Source: Mycobacterium innocens
GTDB taxonomy: Bacteria; Actinomycetota; Actinomycetes; Mycobacteriales; Mycobacteriaceae
Direction of reading: 5' to 3'
DNA: 50,097 nucleotides
Assembly: GCF_900566055.1 (NCBI RefSeq)
Contig: NZ_UPHQ01000070.1
Location: 1-50,097, forward strand
Part shown: positions 20,787 through 29,366 of the stretch, piece after piece
Layout of the letters: every line of letters begins with the position of its first letter
How positions within the stretch are numbered: position 1 is the stretch's first letter
Position numbers and translations under genes: made by a program
The notes under the pieces: generated by a model
Databases searched by the model: none
Told to the model about the DNA's origin: nothing
What the model saw: only the letters and a program-made list of their open reading frames with translations

Positions 20787-23143
20787 CGGGATCCCTCCTC
20801 CAAGCCGGTGAGCATCGAAATCACGGCCTGACCGAGCGCCAACCCGCCGTCGTTAGGCGGCACCGTACAGTGGGACAGCACTTCGAAACCCATGTGCTGC
20901 AACCGTTCCCGGCACGCACGCAGCAGCAGGACGTTCTGGAACACCCCGCCGGTCAGGCCGACCAGCCGCACACCGCCGGCCACTTGGGCGACCACCGTGG
21001 CGACGGCGTCGGCGACCGCCTGGTGGAAACATGCGGCCAGCAGCGCCGGTTGGGTGCCGGCGCGCAGGGCCGACACCAGGGTTTGCACCATGGTGGCCGG
21101 ATCGATGACCCCGTCGGCCCGTACCGTCAAGGGCAGCGACGGCCCGGGCCGGTCACCCGCCGTCTCGGCCAGCGCTTCCAGTTCGATGGCGGCCTGGCCT
21201 TCGTAGTCGATCCGGTGGCGCACCCCGAGTATCGACGCGACCGCGTCGAACAACCGGCCCATGCTCGAACACGGCACACAGCCGGTGCCGCTCTCCAATT
21301 GCGAACGGATGAGCCGCAATTCGTCGGGTGTCGCGGCGGTGACCGGCGCCAGATCCGGGGTCCAGTCGAGGTCGGCCAGCCGCAGCTGCGACAGCGCCAT
21401 CCGCCAGGGATTGCGCACCGCGGCGTCGCCTCCGGGCAGCGGCACCGGCAAGAGGTGCCCGGCCCGGACGAAGCGGTGGCTGTCGCGGCCGAGGACCAGG
21501 ATCTCCCCGCCCCAGATGGTGGCATCGCAGCCGTAACCGGTGCCGTCGAAGGAGACTCCGACGACGGGTTCGCCGAGGCGCCCGTGTTCGGCCAGCAGCG
21601 ACACCACGTGCGCATGGTGGTGCTGCACCACATCGAGCGGCCGATCGCCGGCGTGGCGCTCCGCCCAACCCCGGGTGTGATACCCCGGATGCAGGTCGGC
21701 GGCCAATCGCTGTGGCGCACCCCTTATTTCGCTGAGCTGGCGCACCGCGCGCTCGAACGCGCGCAGCGTCTCCCAGGTGCCCATGTCGCCGATATGGGCG
21801 GACAGGTACGCGCGACGGCCATCGGTGAGGCAGAACGTGTTCTTCAGTTCTCCGCCCACCGCCAGGACGGCCGGGCCGTCGCAGCCGAGCTCGACCGGCA
21901 GCGGCGCGTAGCCGCGGGAGCGGCGGATCGGCAGCTCGCGCCCCGACCCTCCCTCGCTGACCACCCGCACCACCGAGTCGTCACAGGGCACATGGATGGG
22001 ACGGTCATGGTCGAGCACCGCATCGCAGAGCGGCGAAAGTCGCTGCGCCGCATCGGTGTCGGTGAAACAGATGGGCTCGTCGGACCGGTTGGCGCTGGTC
22101 AGCACCAGCGCTTCGGGTACCGGGCCGCGGGCACCGGGCACCGGCGCCAGCAGCAGGTGATGGATGGGGGAGTAGGGCAACATCAGCCCGAGCAGCGGAC
22201 TGCCGGGCGCAACCGAGTCGGCGACCGCGGCGGTGTCACGCCGGCGCAGCAACACGATGGGCCGGGCCGGACCGGACAACACCGCCGCCTCGGTGTCGTC
22301 GACGTAGGCGTAGCGGCGGGCGACGTCCAGATCGCGCACCAGCATGGCAAACGGCTTGGCGCCCCGCGCCTTTCGTGACCGCAGCGAGCGCACCACCGCG
22401 TCGTCGTCGACCGCGCAGGCCAGGTGGTAACCGCCGATCCCCTTGATGGCGACCACCGCACCGGTTGCCAGCGCCTGTTGGGTGGCCGCCAGCGCGGCGT
22501 CGGAGCCGCGAACCCGCCCGGCTGCTGACCGAAACCACAGCGACGGCCCGCAGTCCGGGCAGGCGATCGGCTGCGCGTGGAACCGGCGATCGGAAGGGTT
22601 GTGGTATTCGGCGGCGCAGCGCTCGCACATGGCAAACCCCGCCATGGTGGTACCCGGGCGGTCATAGGGCAGCGTGCGGATGACGGTGAACCGTGGCCCG
22701 CAGTTGGTGCAGGTGATGAATGGGTGCCGGTAGCGGCGGTCCCGGGGGTCGAACAATTCTGCGATGCAGTCGTCGCACACCGCGACATCGGGCGGAATCG
22801 GCGTCGTGGCACCCCCCACCGTCTGGCTGGCCACGATCCGGAATCCGGATGTGCTTGTCTCGGTTGCGATCTCGGTCACCGAAACCGAGCTGATCCGAGC
22901 CAGCGGCGGCGCCTCGGCACGCAACCGGCGGGCGAACTCGTCGAGCTGGGCGCGCCCACCCTGCACCTCCACGAAGACCGCGCCGGAATCGTTGCCGACG
23001 AACCCGGCCAGGCCCAGCTCGGTGGCCAGCACGTGGACGAACGGACGAAAACCGACCCCTTGGACGACACCGGTGACGGTGATGCGCCGCCGAAGATCGT
23101 CGGAGCGCAGCAACAAGGACGTGTCGGTCATGTCAATCGCCAT
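20783..23143 (-). CDS. hypF: Carbamoyltransferase HypF
   Basis: HypF makes carbamoyl-adenylate from carbamoyl phosphate and passes the carbamoyl group to HypE. Domain order is complete in 786 residues: N-terminal acylphosphatase ([17 protein letters not shown]), two zinc fingers built from four CxxC pairs (VCDDC, TCTNCG, MCERC, ACPDCG), a YrdC-like domain ([15 protein letters not shown]), and the Kae1-like domain ([28 protein letters not shown]). The start is ATG 23143 or the in-frame ATG 23131; both overlap or abut the upstream hypC stop. Confidence 0.96.
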   Translation of the reverse strand: MAIDMTDTSLLLRSDDLRRRITVTGVVQGVGFRPFVHVLATELGLAGFVGNDSGAVFVEVQGGRAQLDEFARRLRAEAPPLARISSVSVTEIATETSTSGFRIVASQTVGGATTPIPPDVAVCDDCIAELFDPRDRRYRHPFITCTNCGPRFTVIRTLPYDRPGTTMAGFAMCERCAAEYHNPSDRRFHAQPIACPDCGPSLWFRSAAGRVRGSDAALAATQQALATGAVVAIKGIGGYHLACAVDDDAVVRSLRSRKARGAKPFAMLVRDLDVARRYAYVDDTEAAVLSGPARPIVLLRRRDTAAVADSVAPGSPLLGLMLPYSPIHHLLLAPVPGARGPVPEALVLTSANRSDEPICFTDTDAAQRLSPLCDAVLDHDRPIHVPCDDSVVRVVSEGGSGRELPIRRSRGYAPLPVELGCDGPAVLAVGGELKNTFCLTDGRRAYLSAHIGDMGTWETLRAFERAVRQLSEIRGAPQRLAADLHPGYHTRGWAERHAGDRPLDVVQHHHAHVVSLLAEHGRLGEPVVGVSFDGTGYGCDATIWGGEILVLGRDSHRFVRAGHLLPVPLPGGDAAVRNPWRMALSQLRLADLDWTPDLAPVTAATPDELRLIRSQLESGTGCVPCSSMGRLFDAVASILGVRHRIDYEGQAAIELEALAETAGDRPGPSLPLTVRADGVIDPATMVQTLVSALRAGTQPALLAACFHQAVADAVATVVAQVAGGVRLVGLTGGVFQNVLLLRACRERLQHMGFEVLSHCTVPPNDGGLALGQAVISMLTGLEEGSR

Positions 23144-23384
23144 CGGGATTGCGGCCCCGCCCCATCAGCTCCAGGCCGGCCATCGCCTGCTCGGCTCCGG
23201 CCCGGTCGGTCTTCTCGACCACGAAGCCCATGTGAATGATCACCCAGTCACCGGGTGCGAACGTCTCCTCCGGAAGCATGCCCACGTTGACTTTGCGCTG
23301 CTCGCCGGTGACATCGACCAGTGCCAGCTGCCCCTCGTAGCCGTCGAGCATCCTGATCACCTGACCGGGTATACCCAGACACAT
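23133..23384 (-). CDS. hypC: Second HypC/HupF-type chaperone
   Basis: This 83-residue protein begins [12 protein letters not shown] at ATG 23384, with GAGAGGAG upstream. It has the conserved second Cys and the [14 protein letters not shown] motif. It differs clearly from the HypC at 17936-18208, so the cluster has two full HypC proteins plus a fused one. One may serve HypD and the other may stay with the large-subunit precursor, as HypC/HybG or HypC/HupF pairs do elsewhere; the division of labour here is inferred. Confidence 0.94.
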   Translation of the reverse strand: MCLGIPGQVIRMLDGYEGQLALVDVTGEQRKVNVGMLPEETFAPGDWVIIHMGFVVEKTDRAGAEQAMAGLELMGRGRNPDGD

Positions 23385-23386
23385 GA

Positions 23387-23887
23387 TCAGCACTCCTCTC
23401 GGATCGCTTCCGGGGCCGAGGTTGTTCGCAACGCCGCGACAATCTCCTCGACCGCGCGGGCGGCACGGGGGACGGCCTTGGCGACGGGTTCGCTGAGCCC
23501 CATGCCTTCTTCGACGCTACCCGCCTCGCACCCGACGACGACGGTGTAGGGCGGCGTGCCCCCCAGCGCTCTCAGGTTGGCGAAGACGGTGGCCGGGTCC
23601 ATGTTGTGCGCGTCCAGGCTCGTCGGGTCGGACCACCGGTCATGATCGGCCTGGAAGACGTGTAAGGCGCCCGGATTGCCGCGGCTGGGCACCGCGTCGA
23701 CCAGCACCAGGGTGTCCCAGCCGTCGAGCAGGTCGTAGGCCAGATGCATGCCGCGGATGCCGTAGTCGATGACGCGCACCAGCGAACCGTCCTGCGGAAT
23801 CTCGGCGTGGCGCAGCACCTCGGAGCCGAAACCGTCGTCCCCCAGGAAGATGTTGCCGATTCCGGCGACCAGGATGCGCGCTGTCAT
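23387..23887 (-). CDS. Hydrogenase maturation protease (HycI/HupD family)
   Basis: This 166-residue endopeptidase begins ILVAGIGNIFLGDDGFGSEV, the family signature with the first nickel-sensing acid (Asp or Glu) after GIGN. VIDYGIRGMHLAYDLL and LVLVDAVPS provide the other metal-ligand region. These proteases remove the C-terminal tail of the large subunit once nickel is inserted; the HhyL tail after the DPCLPCGVH motif is the expected substrate. The gene lies 2 nt before the second hypC. Confidence 0.93.
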   Translation of the reverse strand: MTARILVAGIGNIFLGDDGFGSEVLRHAEIPQDGSLVRVIDYGIRGMHLAYDLLDGWDTLVLVDAVPSRGNPGALHVFQADHDRWSDPTSLDAHNMDPATVFANLRALGGTPPYTVVVGCEAGSVEEGMGLSEPVAKAVPRAARAVEEIVAALRTTSAPEAIREEC

Positions 23888-23905
23888 GGGTTGACCCGGG
23901 CCCGG

Positions 23906-24025
23906 CTACATCCGCCGCAGCTTCAGGTAGCGGCGGGCATCCGGGAGTGATGCCACACCCAAGGCCACCGCGACGGCCACCACCAGCGCGATGAGGGCAA
24001 TGAACACCCAACCTAAGACGTCCAT
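23906..24025 (-). CDS. 39-residue single-pass membrane protein (DUF6893-like)
   Basis: This small gene reads MDVLGWVFIALIALVVAVAV and continues through a Leu/Val/Ala helix to a basic tail (DARRYLKLRRM). The predicted single transmembrane segment spans about residues 5-26. A clear ribosome-binding site (AAAGGAG) lies 6 nt upstream of ATG 24025. Similar tiny membrane proteins occur at this position in other actinobacterial hydrogenase clusters (DUF6893, from memory). It could anchor the otherwise soluble hydrogenase or its electron-transfer partner to the membrane; this is inference. Confidence 0.82.
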   Translation of the reverse strand: MDVLGWVFIALIALVVAVAVALGVASLPDARRYLKLRRM

Positions 24026-24037
24026 GGCGAACTCCTT

Positions 24038-25351
24038 TCACATGTTTTGAGTTTGTAGCGGTTCCACCTCGTCAGGGGAGAAGTACAGGTAGCGGCCGTA
24101 CCACTCGTGCAGTTCGGCGGCCGGATCGTCGTCGACGACCACGGCGACGTGGGTGTTGCCGTCGACGTCCTGGTGCACCGACGCGACGCGGGCGGTCTTG
24201 CCGGCGACGAAGATGTCCTGCGCGTCGGCGTTGCGCCTCGGCCGTAACCGGACTCGGCTGCCCCGGGCGATCCGGACCCCGTTCACCAGCACCGCGTCGA
24301 TCTCGGGACGAACCGCGTCGTCGGCCAGCGGATCCCACCAGTCGAGCCCCACGGGTATCTCCGGCACCAACCCGGCAACCCCGTGCGGATCCCGCAGCAC
24401 CCCGTGCAACCGGGCCATGTCCTGCGCCGACATGGCCTCACATCGGTCGATGATCCGGGCGGCCCGCGGATCGGTGGCCCGCGCCTGAGCCTTTTCTTCG
24501 TCGGTCATGGTCATCACGCGCAGCGTCAGGATCTCGTCGATCTCGGTGCAGTCATACAGCTCGGTGCTGCTCTGTTCGGCGACCTCGGGGTGGTCGTAGA
24601 GGATGATCGGCGAAATCAGCAACAGGTCATGGCTGCCCGGTGGCCCGGCCAGCACGGGGAAGCACCGGTGCTGGGTGCACCGCGACACCGCCCCGGATGC
24701 GGCCGGCGGTGGTTCGAGTAACGAAACAAACTGGCCGCCAACGACTTCGACGATGACATGGGTGCCGATCAGAGACCGCGCAATCGCATCGTTCTTGTCG
24801 CAAGGGCTGGGACCGACGTTGGCGATACGCACCGAGACCCGGCGCAGCTCACCGTCGGGTTCGCTGGAGACGGTGAGCTCGCCACGCACCTCCCGGCGGT
24901 GGCGAACCAGACGGCCGCCGTCGACGGATTCGACGTCGGTCGCCTCCTGCGCCAGCACCGGCAGCGTCCACGGCTGGTCCTCGAATGCCAACGGGCCGAA
25001 GGAGGTTTCACATTCGACGGCTTCGTCCCAGGACAGCCACGATCCCGACGCCGTGGTCAGTTCGGCGACGGGTTCAAAGCCGCCGCCGGCACGTGCCCGC
25101 TCGGCGCGGCGGTGCTGCAGCTGCAGGAATCTCACCACCAGGGTGATCGCCCGGGCGTCGTCGACCAGGAACTGCGCCGCCATCGTGTCGTCTTCGCCCA
25201 GCCCGGCGCCGGCCGCGCCAGGTGGTCCCAGAACGCCGAACTGCCAACGGGATTGGTTCTTGCTCGACGTCCCGCGGTACGGGTAGAGCAGATAGCCCTC
25301 GTAGAGCACCGCGTCGGCGACGGCGCGGGCGCGGTCCCAGCTGGAGGTCAC
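24038..25351 (-). CDS. Conserved hydrogenase-cluster protein, 437 residues, function unknown
   Basis: I do not recognise a named family. The N-terminus has AVLYEGYLLYPYRGTSSKNQSRW, and the C-terminus a beta-rich segment with RGSRVRLRPRRNADAQDIFVAGKTARV and then VDDDPAAELHEWYGRYLYF. Cysteines are few and not clustered, so it is not an obvious metal protein. No signal peptide or membrane helix is visible. GTG 25351 overlaps the stop of the DUF6084 gene, and the next gene follows within 12 nt, so it belongs to the operon. A chaperone or assembly role for HhySL is the simplest guess. Confidence 0.75.
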   Translation of the reverse strand: MTSSWDRARAVADAVLYEGYLLYPYRGTSSKNQSRWQFGVLGPPGAAGAGLGEDDTMAAQFLVDDARAITLVVRFLQLQHRRAERARAGGGFEPVAELTTASGSWLSWDEAVECETSFGPLAFEDQPWTLPVLAQEATDVESVDGGRLVRHRREVRGELTVSSEPDGELRRVSVRIANVGPSPCDKNDAIARSLIGTHVIVEVVGGQFVSLLEPPPAASGAVSRCTQHRCFPVLAGPPGSHDLLLISPIILYDHPEVAEQSSTELYDCTEIDEILTLRVMTMTDEEKAQARATDPRAARIIDRCEAMSAQDMARLHGVLRDPHGVAGLVPEIPVGLDWWDPLADDAVRPEIDAVLVNGVRIARGSRVRLRPRRNADAQDIFVAGKTARVASVHQDVDGNTHVAVVVDDDPAAELHEWYGRYLYFSPDEVEPLQTQNM

Positions 25352-26004
25352 GGGCTTGCCTCCCGCTGCGATGCGTCGGCCAACAGCGCGGTGAGAGCGT
25401 GGTCGAGGTCGAGCAGGCCGCGCGCCGACTTGTAGTGGGCCAGCGCGCTGATGGTGTCATGACTGAGCCGCAGCCACCCGGTGTTCGGGTAGTGCTGGGC
25501 CATCAGCTCGCGCCAGGCCGCGACCGGCATGTCGTAGCGGTCCTCGCAGTCCCAGGACACGTGCTGCACCGAGAAACCGCGCTCGGATTTGACGAAAACC
25601 GTTCCGCTGAACAGGAATTGGAGGGGGATCGCGCCGCTGCTCAGCGCGTGCAGGTACTTGGCCGCGGCCACCTCGAAGTCGTAGGTGCAGTCCAAGGGCA
25701 GCGCCGCGGTGGTGTGGCCGGTGAAACCCGGCACCATGGCGGTGCAATGCTGCCACAGGAAGGTGCGTTGGGTGTTCGCCCAGCGTTCCCGGGGTCCGAA
25801 CAAGTCGAGCAGTCCGGCGGCTTCGTCGTCGGAGTAGGAACGCCGCAGCGGTTCGATGCGGATCTGGCAGCGCAGCGCGATGGCGTGCACCGGGTCGTCG
25901 CCGCTGGCGGCGACGCCGATACGGGCGGTCAGCACCGGGCTGACGGTGTACGGCTCCGGCGCCACGTCGAGTACGGCGAACGTCAGGTCCATCGGCTGGG
26001 TCAC
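25348..26004 (-). CDS. DUF6084 family hydrogenase-associated protein
   Basis: The protein has about 218 residues from GTG 26004, which overlaps the upstream stop as GTGA. Conserved-looking blocks are HAIALRCQIRIEPLRRSYSD, MVPGFTGHTTAALPLDCTYD, VAAAKYLHALSSGAIPLQF and LFSGTVFVKSERGFSV. These match my recollection of DUF6084, a family seen with group 1h hydrogenases. The sequence looks soluble and beta-rich, without CxxC motifs. Its function is unknown; its fixed place beside DUF5947 and hhyE suggests a structural or assembly factor. Confidence 0.8.
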   Translation of the reverse strand: MTQPMDLTFAVLDVAPEPYTVSPVLTARIGVAASGDDPVHAIALRCQIRIEPLRRSYSDDEAAGLLDLFGPRERWANTQRTFLWQHCTAMVPGFTGHTTAALPLDCTYDFEVAAAKYLHALSSGAIPLQFLFSGTVFVKSERGFSVQHVSWDCEDRYDMPVAAWRELMAQHYPNTGWLRLSHDTISALAHYKSARGLLDLDHALTALLADASQREASP

Positions 26005-26627
26005 CGCGGCGTCTCCCGTGCCTGCGCGGCGACCTGGGCGAAGAAGCCGTCGATGAATTCCCGCGCCCGGTGGCCGCCGTCGAAGCCGCGCCACAGCAAC
26101 CGCAACCGGCCGACGAATTCGTAGCAGGCGTCGATTGGCACCAGAAAGCTTTGCGGCGGGCCGGATTCAGGGACCCGCACCAAGAGCGCCTCCACATCGT
26201 CGGCGACTAGGCGAAGCCGGGGGTCGGCCCCGCCGAGGGCGTTCCAGGCGTCGAGATCCAGTTCCGATTCGGTAGCGCCGGCCGGACCCGGGTAGAAGGC
26301 GACGGTGCGGCCCAGGTCGGAGTTGGTGAAGAAGAAGGCCACCCCGACCGGAATCTGCAGGGCCTCCCAGGTGCGCCGGTCCAGCGCGAAATCGGGGAAC
26401 GCCAGATACCGGTCGGGTACGGCGCGGTAGCGCAGCTCGGCTTCGGAGTCGGTGAACAGCAGATAGCAGGCGCGGCAGACGCACATCAGTTGCCGTCCAG
26501 CCACATTCACCACATGCTGATGCTCGTCGGGTATCGGCTCCGAGCACATCTCACATCGTTCGTCGGCCGGCGCGGGGGCCCGCTGGTCGGTCCTGATCCG
26601 GGCCAGAACGTCATAGGGACTCGTCAT
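26001..26627 (-). CDS. DUF5947 family protein with four-cysteine zinc/iron site
   Basis: The protein has about 208 residues from ATG 26627, which overlaps the hhyE stop (ATGA). The N-terminus carries ERCEMCSEPIPDEHQHVV and MCVCRACYLLF, two Cys pairs that could bind zinc or an iron-sulfur/rubredoxin-type iron. The C-terminus has FVGRLRLLWRGFDGG and FIDGFFAQVAAQ. The family is conserved in actinobacterial hydrogenase clusters. Function is unknown; an electron-transfer or assembly role beside HhyE is inferred. Confidence 0.8.
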   Translation of the reverse strand: MTSPYDVLARIRTDQRAPAPADERCEMCSEPIPDEHQHVVNVAGRQLMCVCRACYLLFTDSEAELRYRAVPDRYLAFPDFALDRRTWEALQIPVGVAFFFTNSDLGRTVAFYPGPAGATESELDLDAWNALGGADPRLRLVADDVEALLVRVPESGPPQSFLVPIDACYEFVGRLRLLWRGFDGGHRAREFIDGFFAQVAAQARETPR

Positions 26628-27505
26628 GCCGAAGCTCCCAGGGCTTCGGGTAGTGCCACCGAGAGCACCCCGTCGCGGGGCAGCAGCGGCAACGGGTCGA
26701 GATGGGCCCCGTTCGCACCGGCACCCGCGCGCACCACGTCGAATCCGGTGTCGCAGCGTGGGCAGCGCAGCAGCGCGTCGCACAGTTCCGCGCCGGCCAG
26801 CGTGTCGTCACACACCGGACAGTGGTCGCGATAGGCGAACGTCTGGTCGCCGACCCGGCACGCCAGCAACGTTGTTCCGTCGACCAGGAAACCGCCGACC
26901 TCGCCGGGCGCCAGGTCGTCCAGCTCCGGCACCGGGTGCCAGGAGGTGGCGTCATGGCCGTTGGAATGCACTCGCGCCAAGAGGGTTTCGGCCGGAATGA
27001 CGGTGCCGGACTTGGCATTGGCGACCAGTTCGATCGAACAGATCTCCGGGGCGGCCGCCCGGATGGCGTCCTGCACCGCCAGCTCGAGTGTCACCGCCGA
27101 CGACGGGCAACTCTTGCAGCTGCCGGTGAACGCCAGCCGGACGACGGTATCGGTGACCTCGATCAGGTCGACGTCGCCACCGTGGGAACCCAGGTAGGGC
27201 CGCACCCGCGCCAGCGCGTCGGTCACCCGCCGGTGCACGTCATGCGGATGCAGGCCGTGTACCAGGAGCAGGCTGGCCACCAGGTCGTCGGTGGCCAGCC
27301 GCTCGGCCAAACCGGGGTCGTCCAGCGATCGCATAATCCGTTCCAGCCCGGCTCCGTAAAGCCCGACCACCTCGCGGACCAGCTGTTGGGCGCGTTCGTG
27401 CGCGGTCGTCCCGGCCGCCGCGCAGGAATCCAGCAAGGTCTGGATTCGATCGCCCGCGGTGCGCCAATGTGTGTCGTTCTCGGGGGTATCCGGGCGATCG
27501 GCCAT
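26624..27505 (-). CDS. hhyE: HhyE-like iron-sulfur protein: NifU C-terminal domain plus Rieske-like domain
   Basis: This 293-residue protein has a helical N-terminus, a NifU-type scaffold domain (about residues 86-160) with CKSC (Cys130/Cys133), and a C-terminal Rieske-fold-like domain (about residues 187-285). The last domain reads YRDHCPVCDDT and later LLRCPRCDTGF, giving Cys229/232 and Cys248/251: four cysteines where a Rieske cluster would have two Cys and two His. In M. smegmatis the matching gene follows hhyL and is proposed to carry electrons from the hydrogenase to the respiratory chain. The gene starts 3 nt after the hhyL stop. Confidence 0.85.
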   Translation of the reverse strand: MADRPDTPENDTHWRTAGDRIQTLLDSCAAAGTTAHERAQQLVREVVGLYGAGLERIMRSLDDPGLAERLATDDLVASLLLVHGLHPHDVHRRVTDALARVRPYLGSHGGDVDLIEVTDTVVRLAFTGSCKSCPSSAVTLELAVQDAIRAAAPEICSIELVANAKSGTVIPAETLLARVHSNGHDATSWHPVPELDDLAPGEVGGFLVDGTTLLACRVGDQTFAYRDHCPVCDDTLAGAELCDALLRCPRCDTGFDVVRAGAGANGAHLDPLPLLPRDGVLSVALPEALGASA

Positions 27506-27508
27506 GCG

Positions 27509-29308
27509 TCACTCCCCGGCGGGTGACTGCGTTGGCGTGTGCAGTCTCTCCAGCGTCTTGCCCTTGCCCAGGTACATGTGCACGCCGCAGGGCAGGCACG
27601 GATCGAAGCTGCGCACCGTGCGCATCACGTCGATGCCCTTGAAGTTCTCCCGGCTATTCTCCTCGAAGATCGGCTGACCCTGCACCGCATCCTCGTAGGG
27701 GCCCGGCGTGCCGTAGCTGTCGCGCGGGTTGGCGTTCCACGGGGTGGGCGGATACGGGTGATAGTTGGCGATCTTGCCGTCACGGATCACCATGTGGTGG
27801 CTGAGCACGCCGCGGACCGCCTCGGTGAAGCCGCAGCCGATGGCCTCGTCGGGCACCTCGAAGCGCTCCCAGGTCTTGGTTCGTCCGGCGCGGATTTCCG
27901 CCAACGCCTTCTCGGCGAAGTGCAGCGCGCATGCGGCCGCGTAGGCCTGGAAGTAGGTGCGGGCCCGGTCACGTTCGATGGTGTTGCTGCCGTGCCTGGG
28001 CACCTTCCACTCGAATTCGACCGGCCCCTTCAGGGCGGTCTTGGGCAGGTTGATCTTGACGCTGTTGCCGGTCGCCTTGACGTAGCCGATGTCGACCAGG
28101 CCGGCCAGCGCCGTGGCCCACAGTCGGGCCAGCGGGCCGCCGCCGGTGTCCAGCGCCAGATGGTCCTTGCCGTCGAACCAACGTGGCGACATCACCCAGC
28201 TGTATTTGCCGCCGTCCATATCCCGCTTCTGCGGATGCGGGTTGGTGTGCTGGTTCCACGGGTGCCGCCGGTCCACGGCGTTGCCCAGCGGATCGGTCTT
28301 GACGAACATCTCCTGGTCGGTCCAGTCGTCGTAATAGGAGCTGCCCAACAGGATTCGGATGCCGAGGTTGATGTCCACCAGCGAGTGGGTGACCAGTTTG
28401 CCATCGACCACCACGCCCGGGCTGACGAACATCGCGTTACCCCAGCGCTCCATGTCTTTGTAGGCGAAGTTGCACACCTCGGGGTCCTGGAAGGAACCCC
28501 AGCAGCCCAGCAGCGTGCGGCGCAGGCCCACCTTCTCGTAACCGGGTAGCGCGTCGTAGAAGAAGTCGAACAGGTCGTCGTGCATCGGGACGACCTTCTT
28601 CATGAACTCGACATAGCGCATCAGCCGGGTCATGTAATCGGTCATCAGCTGCACTGTCGCGGTGGTCCCGATGCCACCCGGGTACAGGGTGGACGGGTGC
28701 ACGTGGCGACCCTCCATGAGGCAGAACATCTCCCGGGTCCAGCGGCTGACTTGCAAGGCCTCCCGGTAGAACTCGCCGCTGAACGGGTTGAGCGAGCGCA
28801 TGATCTCGGCGATGGTCTTGTAGCCGTGCGCATCGGCGTGCGGCGCCGCGGTGTTCTCCGCCTTGGCCAGCACCCCCGGATTGGTCTCGGCGACCATCTT
28901 CTCGCAGAAGTCCACGCCGACCAGATTCTCCTGAAAGATGTTGTGGTCGAACATGTATTCGGCGGCCTCGCCGAGGTTGATCAGCCATTCGCCGAGGTGC
29001 GGCGGCTTGACCCCGTAGGCCATGTTCTGGGTGTAGCAGGAACACGTGGCGTGGTTGTCGCCGCAGATGCCGCAGATGCGGCTGGTTATGAAGTGGGCGT
29101 CGCGGGGATCCTTGCCCTTCATGAAGATCGAGTAGCCGCGGAAGATCGACGAGGTGCTGTGGCACTCGACGACTTCTTTGTTCTCGAAGTCGATCTTGGT
29201 GTAGATGCCGAGGCTGCCCACGATCCGGGTGATCGGATCCCAGGACATTTCGACGAGCTGGCCGGGTTCGCGCTTGGCGGTGGTCGGCTCGGGGACGATA
29301 GTGGTCAT
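27509..29308 (-). CDS. hhyL: [NiFe]-hydrogenase large subunit, group 1h
   Basis: This 599-residue catalytic subunit oxidises H2 at a Ni-Fe centre. The L1 ligands are in RICGICGDNH (Cys79/Cys82) and the L2 ligands in DPCLPCGVH (Cys571/Cys574). Twenty-two residues follow His577 and should be removed by the protease encoded at 23387-23887. ATG 29308 is preceded by GGAGAGA. It pairs with hhyS 58 bp upstream. The type is assigned from the unusual small subunit and the accessory gene set; group 1h enzymes oxidise atmospheric H2 in air-grown, starved actinobacteria. Confidence 0.96.
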   Translation of the reverse strand: MTTIVPEPTTAKREPGQLVEMSWDPITRIVGSLGIYTKIDFENKEVVECHSTSSIFRGYSIFMKGKDPRDAHFITSRICGICGDNHATCSCYTQNMAYGVKPPHLGEWLINLGEAAEYMFDHNIFQENLVGVDFCEKMVAETNPGVLAKAENTAAPHADAHGYKTIAEIMRSLNPFSGEFYREALQVSRWTREMFCLMEGRHVHPSTLYPGGIGTTATVQLMTDYMTRLMRYVEFMKKVVPMHDDLFDFFYDALPGYEKVGLRRTLLGCWGSFQDPEVCNFAYKDMERWGNAMFVSPGVVVDGKLVTHSLVDINLGIRILLGSSYYDDWTDQEMFVKTDPLGNAVDRRHPWNQHTNPHPQKRDMDGGKYSWVMSPRWFDGKDHLALDTGGGPLARLWATALAGLVDIGYVKATGNSVKINLPKTALKGPVEFEWKVPRHGSNTIERDRARTYFQAYAAACALHFAEKALAEIRAGRTKTWERFEVPDEAIGCGFTEAVRGVLSHHMVIRDGKIANYHPYPPTPWNANPRDSYGTPGPYEDAVQGQPIFEENSRENFKGIDVMRTVRSFDPCLPCGVHMYLGKGKTLERLHTPTQSPAGE

Positions 29309-29366
29309 CGAATTCTCTCCGTCCGAGATGCTGAGCTGAGGTTGCGGCGCCGCGCCTACCAGGTAC

